NCBI GenBank assembly: GCA_013365325.1
Contig: JABVXV010000070.1
Span: 1 to 64,000, forward strand
Reading direction: 5' to 3'
Length of the DNA: 64,000 nt
DNA from: Dipetalonema caudispina
Taxonomy: Eukaryota > Nematoda > Chromadorea > Rhabditida > Onchocercidae
Every line of letters starts with the position of its first letter. Position 1 is the first letter of the stretch. The position numbers were made by a program, and so were the translations under genes. The notes below the pieces were generated by a model. The model was not told the DNA's origin and searched no databases. It saw only the letters and a program-made list of their open reading frames with translations. Shown here in pieces: positions 31,201-42,509 of this stretch.

Positions 31201-34200
31201 GCTTTCGGTAATTTAGCATATTTATAAATAGTTTGTACGGTTATTTCAGTTGTATTATTTTTCAATCCGTACAGCAGTGAATGGAATTTTCAATTGAAGA
31301 GCTACCACTTGAAAGAAGTGGGTTTCTTGTGACTGAATTAATGGAATCGAAAACTGAAGTTAAAAATCTTGTTCTCTGCCTTTTTTTTTTTTAATACTAT
31401 TGTAGAATGTAGTCTTTACGCATGATTTGTTAGGTAAAATATATTTGTTTAGTGCTGAACGTAACTGATTTAAATTAAATTTGTCAATTCGAATATTTGT
31501 TTTTGTCATTCTTAAAAAAAAGCAAAACAAGAAAAATCATTTACGTAAATAATCTGCTACCATCTTCTTTCTATCGGAAAAATTTATCGTAGTTTTTTTC
31601 CCTGATTTTTAAATTGATAACTCGTTTTCTTCCTTTAATGCAAAAACAATTATATGCATATATAAATATAGTTATTTATTACATATGAAATAATCTTAAA
31701 AATGTTCTAATTTCTAGTATCAATTGATCCAAACGTAATATCCGTGTATATACGTACTATTCAAAGCTGAGTTTGGAACAAATTGTATATGTGTATGTAT
31801 TGCAGACTTCTGATATTTGATTTTGTTATTTAGAATATACATTGTATTCTGTGGAAAAATAACAAGGAAGAAGAAAAGAAAAACAAAAATTATATTCAGG
31901 AAGTTGCTGAAACAAATGTTAGTTTTGTAAAGCAAACGGAAGGGAATGAATAAAATTTTACTGACATATTTTTATATTATCGAGTAGAAGGAACAACTGC
32001 TATCCTGAAAGAAGGGAAAGATAAAAACGGGGAAGAACTGGCCTTTTTTCTTCATTATTGATTATTAATCGTTGCATAATTATTTTATATGATAATTACT
32101 TTTAGATATTAACTGTTGTACTGCTACTATTAGGCATTTAATTTATACCTCTTTTTCTTCTTTTTTTTTTTTTTCTTGGATCAGACGTTTTATTTTCTAA
32201 TTTTTTGAGATTAACACAGCATATAGTTTAATCATTCAATGATTGCTTGCTGTTTGCATTCCGAAAAGTTATCGGTTGCAGTATGTGCAAGGAATCTGAA
32301 TCATTATTATTCTTGTTATAATTGTACGTTGTTCGTTCAAATCAAAGAGCTTGCCGTGATCTTCAAAAGTACCTTTTAACTCTTTTTTTTTTTGAACTAT
32401 AATAGAATACCTTCTTATTTCATCCTTTCAATAAGCTTAACTTAGAATCCATTTGTAAAGTTAATTGAGCTAAATGCATTAGCGAAAATTTCCGCATATC
32501 CTTATTATGTTTATTTCTAAAAGGCTGGAAATTTTCCACTCATTGATATCTAAGAATGACAATTTTTCATCATGTTTATTGAAACATAAATATTCATACC
32601 GTATACAAAAAAAAGTTATGAAGATACGATAACATAGTACAAATTTAATTATCGATTTTGAATTTGTATGTTAATGCATTCTTAAACTTAAGTTTACACT
32701 TTGACTAATGCTTGCGAATCGAACCTTCGCTCTTGCGGAAAATGTGTTGATGCCCATTCATCATCTGAAAAGAACCATTTAAAAATTGCATTGCACATAG
32801 TTTGATCTTAAACGAAGATATCTTAGAAGTCGCTTTTCTCTTCCTTTCTTTCATCATTACATTAAAATCAAAGAACTGAAAATTCTTCTCACTGTAAAAT
32901 TTCTTCTAATGCTGAACTAAAGCAAATGATAGTGTTTGTTGGTATCAAACAATTTCAAAACTTCCCATAACTGTTATTTTGAAGTAATGAAACGAAAAAA
33001 AGGAGGAGATCCCAAATATTTCGCTGAGATTAATGCCATAGCTTTCTGTTCTAACCAACTGGTTTACGGAAACAAAAAAAGGAAGAAATGATTTGTCCAT
33101 TTTCGTTTGCTCTTTGATCTATAAAGCTTTTCAAAGAAATAAAAAATATTACTTTATTGTTGACTCATAAAACTTTATTAGACTTTCGTTTAAACATTCC
33201 GATCAATTGTCAGTGCTATATCTTTCCTCTCTTTTTGTTTCAAATTCCTAAAATACTTGCCAGTCTTTCGCTTGTTTTGTATAGATGGAAATTTTTCATA
33301 ATTTTCACAAATCATCGATTTATCCCAGAAAATTTAGAAATTTCGAAGCGATAATTGTAAAGTGAGTGAAGATAATTTTCAAAACTTATAAAGAATGCAG
33401 GACGGAATTTTGAAAACTGTAAACCTAACTCAAGATCAAAAAATCGGGAATATAAGTTTAAGTGATAGAAATCTGCACGACACATCTAACGATGAAATCA
33501 TTGATTTTGAAATCTCACTGATTCTGATTTCAGTCAGAGATCCGAGAAGCAATCAAGGATTCACCTTCTTATAATTGTTGTCGTAGACCAATGGTTTTTG
33601 CTAAAATCATAGGTCCCAAGTAAGGATTAATCGAACTTTAAGCAATTTCAGTGAGCTTTAAATCAATTTAAATTTTTACTTTATATATTGAAATGAGAAA
33701 TCTATCTGGCGAACTTACAGACAACACTTTTCACTGATAAACAAGGGTCAGAAATTTTTTTTTTAGAACAACATTTATTATTTTTTTTTTTTAATTTCTC
33801 TCTTCAGTTTATTAGTGATTTCACATTCTCAATATTTGTTATAATTAATTAATCCGGTTAACTAGCTAACTATATTTTACTGGATGTTTTTTCTTTTCTC
33901 ATCAAACAATATAATGATTTACATTTTGGTTGGAAATAATATCACAATGTGCTTACAATTTAGGCGTTGTTTTTTATGTTATTCATTGTTTATTTCATGG
34001 TGAATGCTTCCCTTTCTTCTACCACTGTTTCATTGATAATGTTAAATGTCAATGTTGATTTTCACTTCAGCAAAACCTCAACCATCTGGCAAACCCTTCG
34101 TTTATTCATTCAAAGATGTTAGTTTATAATGAAAAACCTATACGCTATCATTTTAGCAAAATAACTTAAGCTGTGAAGCTACTGACGAAATGATTTATTT

Positions 34201-34747
34201 AATTCAAGGATTGAAAACTTTTTGATTCTGAAATGTTTTTCCACGTTTGTCCTGCTATTTTCACGTACATTACGTTGTATTACCTGTATTCATCATGTTG
34301 TGCGATGTGTTGTCGTTTAAGATTTTTATTTAAAAACAATTTTTTTCCATTGAAAGAAAAAAAACCATTAGCAGTTAAGGAGTTGAATATTTAAATGGAA
34401 AAAAAGATGTATTTCATTAAAGACAAGTTCAGACATTTTTTTTTTTTTTTTTTCTTGATTTAAAGAAACACGCTTACGAGATTTATAGTTCCCCAAGCCA
34501 ATCCGTTATATACTTTTTTTAAGAAATATATTTTAATCACTGGAATAGAAAAAGTAACATTTCACTTTAGTCGTTAAATTTTTAAAAAATTTGATGTTTA
34601 TTTTGCTGTCTTTAAGCTTATTTTATTTATTCATTTGCTTGCCCCACTGATTTGCTTATGTGCGTTACGTTTAAAATATTACGTATTAACTTTACTTTTG
34701 TGATGAATTTTCCTTTTTTGAATTTACAGGAAAAACTGAAGGAAAAA

Positions 34748-37700
34748 ATGCAGAGAGAAAGAAAAATAGATGTAACCCCGAGTAATTATTCAGTACTGGA
34801 TACTGAGTTTGGAAATATGCGGGAACGTTTCGAAGCCGAAATGAGGCATGTGGAAGAAGAGATGAAACGTCTAAGGCGAGAATTTGAAGGTATCCGCTTT
34901 TTCTTTTCATACTTGAATGAAGAAAACATCGAGTATGGGGTCTTGAATATAATCACAGAAATTGCAGTTTTGATCACATTAAAATTTCTAAACCCCACTT
35001 TTATTTCATCTAAATCACAAAATCAATCGATAATTTCAAATTCCGTCCAAAAAAAAAAAAAAAAAACGAATCGAAAAAGCCAGAAAGGCATGAATTCGTT
35101 TAATCTAATATCATACGATTTTATCAGCCAAAAATTTACGATGACTGTTTTTTAAACGATCCGTATATCATGCGATAATTATTTTATTTCTTTTTTTTCT
35201 GTTTTCCTCTGCATTCATTTTCCATTTATATGAAACTTTTAGTAATTGAAATAGATTTCCCCACCTAACCTTGGCTAATGAACGCTTAATATACTGCAAA
35301 TTATTTTCTTACTTTGGTTTTTGTTTCGCTCAAAGCTTTTGGAATATTTCCATATGTGTTTTCACTTATTATTATCCTTATTATTGCTAACTTAAATAAT
35401 AGTATATCAATAGTTAAAATCAATGAGCCAAAAAAGAAAGAAAAAATGATGTTATTGTATACCACTTGCTTGGAAAAGCCTATTAGTATCTCAGGTTGAT
35501 GTTTACATATATATCATAGTTCATGTAAAGCGTATTATCGGTGCTTCGAATAATAACATAAATCATTCGTTTCATAGAAATGTTTCCCTTATATAGAAAT
35601 GATGGACATTATTTAGTCTCATTCCAATAAATCAACTGCTTATTTTATCCTCATCAAATTATGTGGGAATATATCGTTTCTTGTTTATTATTTAATAGAT
35701 CAATAATTCCATTTATTTGTCACTCTATTTTTTTTTTTTCTTTCAGTTTATTCCTTCTATCGGAAAAAAAAGTGCAGGGTCCGAATGTTATAAAGTTTGG
35801 ATTTAATGATTTCACTTTTCCCTCATCTTCATTATCATTTGTTAATGTCCATATTGTTTTAAGAAAGCCTAGAAGAAGAATTTCGCTAATTTTCAGTATC
35901 CAAGATTTAATTCATCTGTTCCATAGTTCCCATTGGTAGCAATAATATATGTTTACAACGTATCCATTGCTAGACATTTGGTCATTCCTTAAGGAAATTT
36001 TGAGGTAAGCTAACGTATTTCAAAAGTTTGATCGGAAGATATTGTGTATTTTCAATAAGCACCAGTACCTGCAAACATCACATTGCTATGAATTTTTTGA
36101 GTTCTTAGAATGGGCAGGGATGGGCGGATGGAGGGACAAGTAGAATAATAAATACGCTGGCAGGTTGTGTCAACAGCTAACTGCTTCATTAATTCTTCAG
36201 CTGGCAATTCATTTAACTCAAACATTTAATTAATTACCACTATGATTTGATAAGTATGTAAGCCTATGGATGTTTACATATGACGCTTAAGTAAGAGTTA
36301 CTGTAAACAGGTTCCATTCACGTTTAGTTTCGAGCCTAATTATGTTGACAACAAATGCTCTCTCTATTTGCACTTAGAAACCTCCATTCATTTTATGCAT
36401 ATCCGACCACATTTCCTTTTCTTTTCCACCATGTAAAAATAGGACTGATTGAACCAAATTGATACACTTTCCGCTTTAATGTTTTCTCATAGGTAAGATT
36501 AATTTTTAGCAACAAAAAAAAGAATAATAAACGTAAGGAAAAGATATATCAATGGAAACAAAAGAATAAAATACAAAAATGAAGGAAATAAGTGTGGAAG
36601 TACGAGAAGGCTACTGGAGAAGTAAATCAAAGTTTATATTCTCTCAGAAGCTGAAAGAATATGAATCCTTTTTATTAAATGCCTTAAACATAGAAAATTG
36701 ATATGCTGTACAATACGGATTTTTAGGATATACGCCATCACAGCAAGGATCACAAGCGGATAATCGCTCCACCACGTATCATCGCGAAGAATCCAGACGT
36801 TACGAATCATCTTCAACACAGGTAATCCATCTCAACGCCTGTTTTCTCAGTCGATTTGAAAAAAAAAAAAAAAAAAATTCTCTGTAGTAGATTTTCAGCA
36901 GATTTCCTTTCATAGTTTAATTTCTTCTCTATCATGCTTTTCTAATCAATCAGAGTTACAGGGTGGCGGTCCACCTCCACCAAGCAGCACGTTCCGTAGT
37001 GAGGGAGGCTTTTCTCGACCGGATATGATGTCTATTCGACCAACATATGATCCTTATCTGGAAAATCTTAAATCACCGCTGATCAAAGATGAAAGTGATG
37101 GAAAAACTCTCAGACTTAGGTTCATTTAATAATTCATCATGTGTTGCAAATTCCAAAAAAAACAGCAACAGTGCCACCAACCATAATGTACACAGTTTGA
37201 CCTGTAAAGCTTTATGGATTAGTTAACTTGTACCGTAGTTCAGGAAATTATTAAGTATCCTGGGGATTATTTTCAGGAAAACTCTTGCTTCATGCTATAT
37301 CCACGTTGAGATGCAAATCAATTGTGCCTAGGCAAAAAAAATGCAACCGGTTCTAATGTTTAAGCATTACGCTTGGACGTAGAACACTATTCGCCATATA
37401 GGCTTGAAGGCTTCTTCGTGTTCAAAGACATATTTGACTATTGTGGTCCAGGTTCTTGATGAGGCACAAATATTTAAACAACTTCAAATCTTGCCGAAAT
37501 GACCGTGAAATCAAACCTCAACTTATGTTTCAGATTCGATGTTGCACAGTACAAACCGGAAGAAGTAACAGTAAAAACAGTTGATAACAGACTTTTGGTT
37601 CATGCTAAACATGAAGAAAAAACACCGCAACGTGCCGTATTCAGAGAATATAATCAGGTTTCATATATTTCCTTTAACTGCTTAAATGCAGCCTGATTTT

Positions 37701-37887
37701 ACTATTGGCTGTGCTTATATTAATTTCGATATACTCTGTATTGGCACTTTCTGGATTAACGATATATCTGCTTCAGGAGTTCATGCTTCCCCGAGGAACA
37801 AATCCAGAACTAATCAGCAGTACGCTAAGTACGGATGGCGTTTTAACGGTTGAAGCACCGCTACCCCATTTGACTATTCAACACTGA
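34748..37887 (+). CDS. hsp-25: Small heat-shock protein, HSP-25 type (alpha-crystallin domain)
   Basis: ATP-independent chaperone that binds unfolding proteins as an oligomer. Exons: 34730-34889 (ATG at 34748), 36727-36821, 36962-37119, 37534-37657 and 37777-37887 (TGA), giving 209 residues, close to C. elegans HSP-25. The N-terminal part is charged and likely helical (ERFEAEMRHVEEEMKRLRRE). A Ser/Gln/Pro linker follows (GGGPPPPSSTFRSE). The alpha-crystallin domain covers the last two exons and the end of the third: LRFDVAQYKPEEVTVKTVD, NRLLVHAKHEEKTPQRAVF, FMLPRGTNPELISSTLSTDG, VLTVEAPLP. I recognise these blocks as nearly those of nematode HSP-25. The first ATG follows an acceptor (TTTACAG, 34729) by 18 bases, which fits trans-splicing; a separate upstream coding exon in phase with GAAAAACTG cannot be excluded. 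Confidence 0.94.
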
Positions 37888-38710
37888 ATTTGCGTATTCA
37901 GCTCCTGTCACGTGATGTTTGGACGACGCATACCCTCCTTCTCAAACGCAGTTTTTTCGCTTTTTTAAAGTTGCTATTACAACAGCCGTTATGATCTGTA
38001 CAACAAAGTCCAAAAAAAAAATGTGTTATTTTTCTCTTTTTTTTTTCCATTTCGAATGATTCGTGCACAATCCTAAGATACACCTGGAATCATTTGAATA
38101 TAACAGTATCAATTTCATAAAATGTTCTAATGAATAGCCCTGCACTGTTATCAAACTAATTTCTTCTATCTTGAGCTAGAAAAAAAAAAACAAAGTTCGT
38201 AATTAAAACTTCCCTGTTCCGTAAGAAACATTTCTATCAAGTTAACAGTAAAATCTTCCAAAAGTTATGGACTAACTACAACAGCCAAATCTCAAATTTA
38301 CGGGTCAACTCAAGTTGTCATCTTAAGGCTTTTCATTAATACCGGTGAGCTATCCACAACCTCTCCTTGTCTTTCCTGAAAACCGTAAAATGCAGGGTAA
38401 AAAATTTCAGTGAGCTTCCAACAAGGATATACTGTAGCCAGAAGTGGCAATTTGCAACCGCACAGAATCATCTTGATCGCTCGTAGTGTTTCAGAATAAT
38501 ACTTCATTTTGTCCATTCAGTATTTCGAAAACTAATTACGGGTAGAACTTATGAGTAATTACCACAAACGATAGTTAAGAAATCAATGACTACGAGCGGA
38601 TGACAAACTGAAACACAAAAATCACACTTGAATTAACGCACCATAAAAACAAGAGGCGAATCAATACGGAGTTCATAGCCATCTTATAAAGAACACCAAA
38701 AACATTTAAA
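37888..38710. other. 3' UTR region between convergent hsp-25 and mL41 genes
   Basis: About 0.8 kb between two convergent genes. No coding signal is seen. It contains an E-box-like palindrome (GTCACGTGAT, 37907-37916) just after the hsp-25 stop. Confidence 0.55.
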
Positions 38711-40010
38711 TTATTTTGGCTTGTCAAGATGGATCTCGTCCTTTACTTCGACATCCGTAAAATATTCCCCATCATTATACATCTGCCTGAAACTATGGAT
38801 TTCAAATAAGATAAAAAAGAAATAAGACTTTGAAATTTTGAAAGACAGCTAACTGAAGTAACCATGTGGCTATTAACAACAATGACACCCAACAGATCTC
38901 CATAACAATAAAAAAATCAACGGTAATACAGACCTACACGGTACACCCGATTTACATAATGAGTTTGAAACAGATAAAAGTAGCACAGATTTAAACCTTA
39001 TTAATGGTGCATAATGCATATCAAACAAAAAGCGTGGTGTCGTTTTCGGCGGAGGCCATTTTTCACCTTCAAATACCACGGAGTCAGCGCCCTCTTCACT
39101 ACCATATTTAGCCGCTAGTTTTTCAAACTTTTTTCTTCTGAAAATTGATCAAAACCCCACTTAAATTCTGAAGGAGAAATGGCTCTTCCATTTATCAAGA
39201 TAATTAATACAATATAGAAAGAAGCAAATTTTCGTACTTAATTGACAGAAATGCGGTTTAAAGATGTATAAAATCTTCCACTTATCAAGATAATCAATAT
39301 AATATAAAAAGATGTGTACGAAATATCCTACCTCTTTTCAATCTCAAAGTCGGTCCGATATGACACGTAGGGACATAACCGGAACCCCCGCAAATCTGGA
39401 ACAATTAATTCTGGATACATTTCCTCAACATGAACAAATTCCCCAGTGACCGGATCAACAAAACCGACATCTTGGACGCCAGTATAGTCTATAAAGAATG
39501 GATGTTGTTAACCACAAAAAGTGTTTCAGTGATTTTTTTTTTTTATGGATAATCGCTACATCCAGAAGAAACTTACGATGCAGTCCCTCCGGATTTTCTT
39601 TCTTGAATTTCGGCGACAATTCTGGGAACTCACGGTCCTGTCCAGGAAGTTGATAACGCTCATGTATTGTGGGGCCGCGTTTTCGCCATCCTTTAGCCTA
39701 TTGAAACTCATCTTAAATTTTGACGACAGCAACCCTTTTCAGTTAGGATTTTAGTGGTAATTCCAACCGAAATTTTTAAAAGCAATGATATTCTAAACAG
39801 TTATATCTACTTTTAAATAAATTAATAAATCACTACAACTATTCCTAAATAAACAACATTAGTCTTAGTTGGAATGACATCACCAATTGAACAATAGAAA
39901 CACTTCTGAAAATACTATACCTTGGAGAATATTGGCCAAGGTGGTCGAAAGTAATGAGGATTGAGTGACCGTACACCTCTAGTAGACACCAGAATTAACG
40001 AAGCCAACAT
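38711..40010 (-). CDS. mrpl-41: Mitochondrial ribosomal protein mL41 (MRPL41)
   Basis: Protein of the mitochondrial large ribosomal subunit, metazoan-type mL41. Exons in transcript order: 40010-39921, 39697-39577, 39488-39332, 39137-38997 and 38786-38711 (TAA), giving 194 residues in frame. The core is clear: AKGWRKRGPTIHERYQLPG, then GFVDPVTGEFVHVEEMYPEL, then IVPDLRGFRLCPYVSYRTDF. This matches the human block ending [22 protein letters not shown]. The first 30 residues contain Arg and lack acids up to the conserved core, which fits a mitochondrial targeting sequence. The C-terminal part (KWPPPKTTPRFLFDMHYAP) extends past the human protein (137 residues). It is the most downstream of four same-strand genes, 1.04 kb from the PAF-AH gene, so co-transcription is possible. 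Confidence 0.93.
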
Positions 40011-41047
40011 CGTAATTTCAATATATTAACAAAGTATGCGACCAAGTTAACATCTTGCTGAAAAACAAAACCTTGAACCGTCTCAAACTCAGGTTTGAAA
40101 GAAAAACAAGAGATAACATTCTCGAGTAGCTCAATGCATAAACTGGTACCAAAAAGTAATGATATCATTTTTCTCTACAGCGATAACTATTTGAACTAAA
40201 TAACAATGAACAAGATTTTTAAAACATCATTTATGCAGCAGAACATTTTACGAAAACGATAAACATAAACAAAGCGATATTACATAATTTCGCTGAATGC
40301 TGTAGAATAAACAGTCTGTATGCTGCACATGTAAAGCGAAGTGACTACTGACAGAATCAATTATCAATATAATAAAATTCTTGCTATTACCACCAATAGA
40401 TCGCAAAAAACATGAAGGTCGCAGAACGTATTTTTTATAAGACTTCACAGCTAAAAGGAAAAATTATGTATGGCTTGGAATATATTTGGATCGGCTTACA
40501 ATAGTAACATGAATAGAGCTGAACTAGAAGGCGAGATCACAGCAGTGTTTCACAAAACAGTCATTTGGTAAAGAACAGAAAGAGAAAGAAATCGAATTGA
40601 AACAAAATTAAAATACGTATCAACTATCCTAAAAATCCTTGAATGACTTTCAATAACATAAAAACAATAAGGTTCAATTAAGGCTTTCATATTTATACTT
40701 AAGTGATATCCCTTAAGCATTCAACAAAACAGAAGTAGAGATTTAGTTGATTTACATGAAGTGTACTTTTTCAATTCAACGCTATGGAAGTAAAAAATCC
40801 AGTAACCTAAAGTGTATATTACTACGTGTTTGAAACATGAAATAGGAATAAGAGGTATACACTGCATCATCTTTCAAACAAAGTCCAAATTGCTGAACTA
40901 AGCACAGTGTCCACTGGATTGAATTTCACCAAATTATGATCAAGATATAAAACTTGTAATGGAAGAAAACTTGAAAATTGTGTGGCATAAACGAAAGAAA
41001 TGTGGAACTATAAAGCAACGAAAGGAAATTTTTCTTTCAAGACAAAA
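40011..41047. other. Intergenic region between the mL41 and PAF-AH genes
   Basis: About 1.0 kb, AT-rich, with no coding signal recognised on either strand. It should hold the PAF-AH 3' UTR and the mL41 5' region. Confidence 0.5.
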
Positions 41048-42509
41048 TCATGGGTCCGGATTAAGTGCAGCGCTTACGGCAACTAGAACCGGCTCATAGA
41101 TTTTCCGATAACCTTCTTGAGTGAGATGAACGTAATCAAACATAAAATGAGATTCAATTTGGCCATTCGTACCTGGAAGATAAAACTTTAAGGCATCCAT
41201 TCTATATGGATGCATGATTTGCAACAAAAAATGACTATATCAAAGTTTGAAAAAAAGAAACATTTCTTAACGCTGAAATCCTGAAATATACTCTGGACAA
41301 CAGAATTTCACGATAATTACCACTGAATATGCAGAGAGGAGCACTACCAGACTGCTTGATAATATATAAGAATTGATGTTAAACAACTTCAACCAATGCT
41401 TCACCAAAAACTAAATAAATAAGTGATTAAAGAAATAAATGAAGTGAACAAGCCTTGTATGGAAGGTTCCACATCGATCACATCCGCCACACCCTTTAAT
41501 ACCTTTTCCAAATTTTCATTGATTCGATTCACTAGTTCACGTCGTTTGTTCGGTCTTCTTCCTGATGGAAGAAGCTTCTGGAAGATAAAAAACTTGATTT
41601 GAAAAGTAATTTTTTAAACTGCAGGATTCAAGTTAATTTTACCACGAACTATTCAGCTTTGAATCTCGTCGATGAACAAAGCACAATTAATATGTAGCGT
41701 CTTCAAAACAACAAATTAATTATCAGATGTAACAAACTACCATAAAATACAATTTGGCTGATGGCTTCTGCTTTCGAATAGTTCCAGCGACACTTTTCAG
41801 AGCCTCTAACATCTGTCCTTCAGTTAAATCAAAATCCGAATTTCCAATCGATACAACAATTACCTATAAAACTTTACATAAATACACCAAAAAAAAAGAA
41901 AAAAAATGCCAAAGAAGCCAGAAAACACTCGAACGAAAAAAAAAACTAGTGAAGGGTAAGAAACGCTATACCTTAGGATCCAAGCCTTCCAGAATATTAT
42001 TTTCAAGCCTCCACGATAAATTCGAGATTTTGTCGCCAAAAGCCCCGAAACACAAGCAGTGTAGTGGGGCTAAATTCTCTCGATATATCTGGAATGAAAG
42101 TGCTTTCAACGGAGATCACTAACATTCAGAACTTAAATAGTTCAAACTAAACTATTAGTTTTAGTTGAAAGAATCAACAACTTACTATTGACTGTTCAAG
42201 CAAAGCTATATGATCATCGCCTAGAAATAAAACGTCAGCTTCCTTATCACGCGCTTCCGAAACGAATCGTTCTTGCTGAAATCAGTGAAAACCCAAACTA
42301 GAAACTTCCAAAGCCCAGATATTCAGCAAAAAATTTTGTTTTTCATACAGATAACTTATGATTCAACAAAGGTAACTGAACGCCCTAGAAATGCAAAATT
42401 ATTACTTACGCAGTCTAGAAATTTTAACATTAAATACAGAAATGTTAAAGGGTACCAATTCCGCCCAACGATTATCACCAGCATCATCCACTCTTCGTAG
42501 CTTCTCCAT
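41048..42509 (-). CDS. PAF-acetylhydrolase 1B alpha-type subunit, predicted catalytically inactive
   Basis: SGNH-hydrolase-fold protein of 210 residues (human PAFAH1B2 is 229). Exons in transcript order: 42509-42456, 42275-42186, 42088-41972, 41863-41741, 41577-41454 and 41172-41048 (TGA). Similarity to PAFAH1B2/B3 is clear: NRWAEL, then RFVSEARDKEADVLFLGDD, then LPSGRRPNKRRELVNRIN, and FMFDYVHLTQEGYRKIYEPV. In active subunits the first block reads VGDSMV with the nucleophilic serine; here residue 39 is Asp. The oxyanion blocks are also changed (FGAFGDKI for FGIGGDTT; IGNSDFD for VGTNNHE). The catalytic Asp and His of block V (D182, H185) remain. The Drosophila alpha homologue is likewise reported to be inactive. 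In mammals these subunits bind LIS1 (PAFAH1B1), so a scaffold role in dynein regulation is plausible. The intron after 41454 starts with GC. Confidence 0.91.

Larger units (their letters stand above)
24927..34747. other. Long gene-poor, repeat-rich stretch upstream of hsp-25
   Basis: About 9.8 kb in which I found no exon chain with family similarity on either strand. It holds homopolymers (T-tract 26443-26477), GA, CT, CA and GTAT microsatellites, and scattered short reading frames. The first few hundred bases should be the 3' UTR of the preceding gene (AATAAA-like signal near 25.31 kb). The rest may be regulatory sequence for hsp-25, host a non-coding RNA, or hide small lineage-specific genes. 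Confidence 0.5.

Noticed and set aside
32700..32760. B-box-like sequence (reverse strand AAGGTTCGATTCG) suggesting a tRNA
   Set aside because: No matching A-box, anticodon stem or acceptor stem could be folded around it.
33393..33573. 58-codon + strand frame upstream of hsp-25 as a possible first exon
   Set aside because: It ends in its own stop, and a good start for hsp-25 exists at 34748 right after an acceptor.
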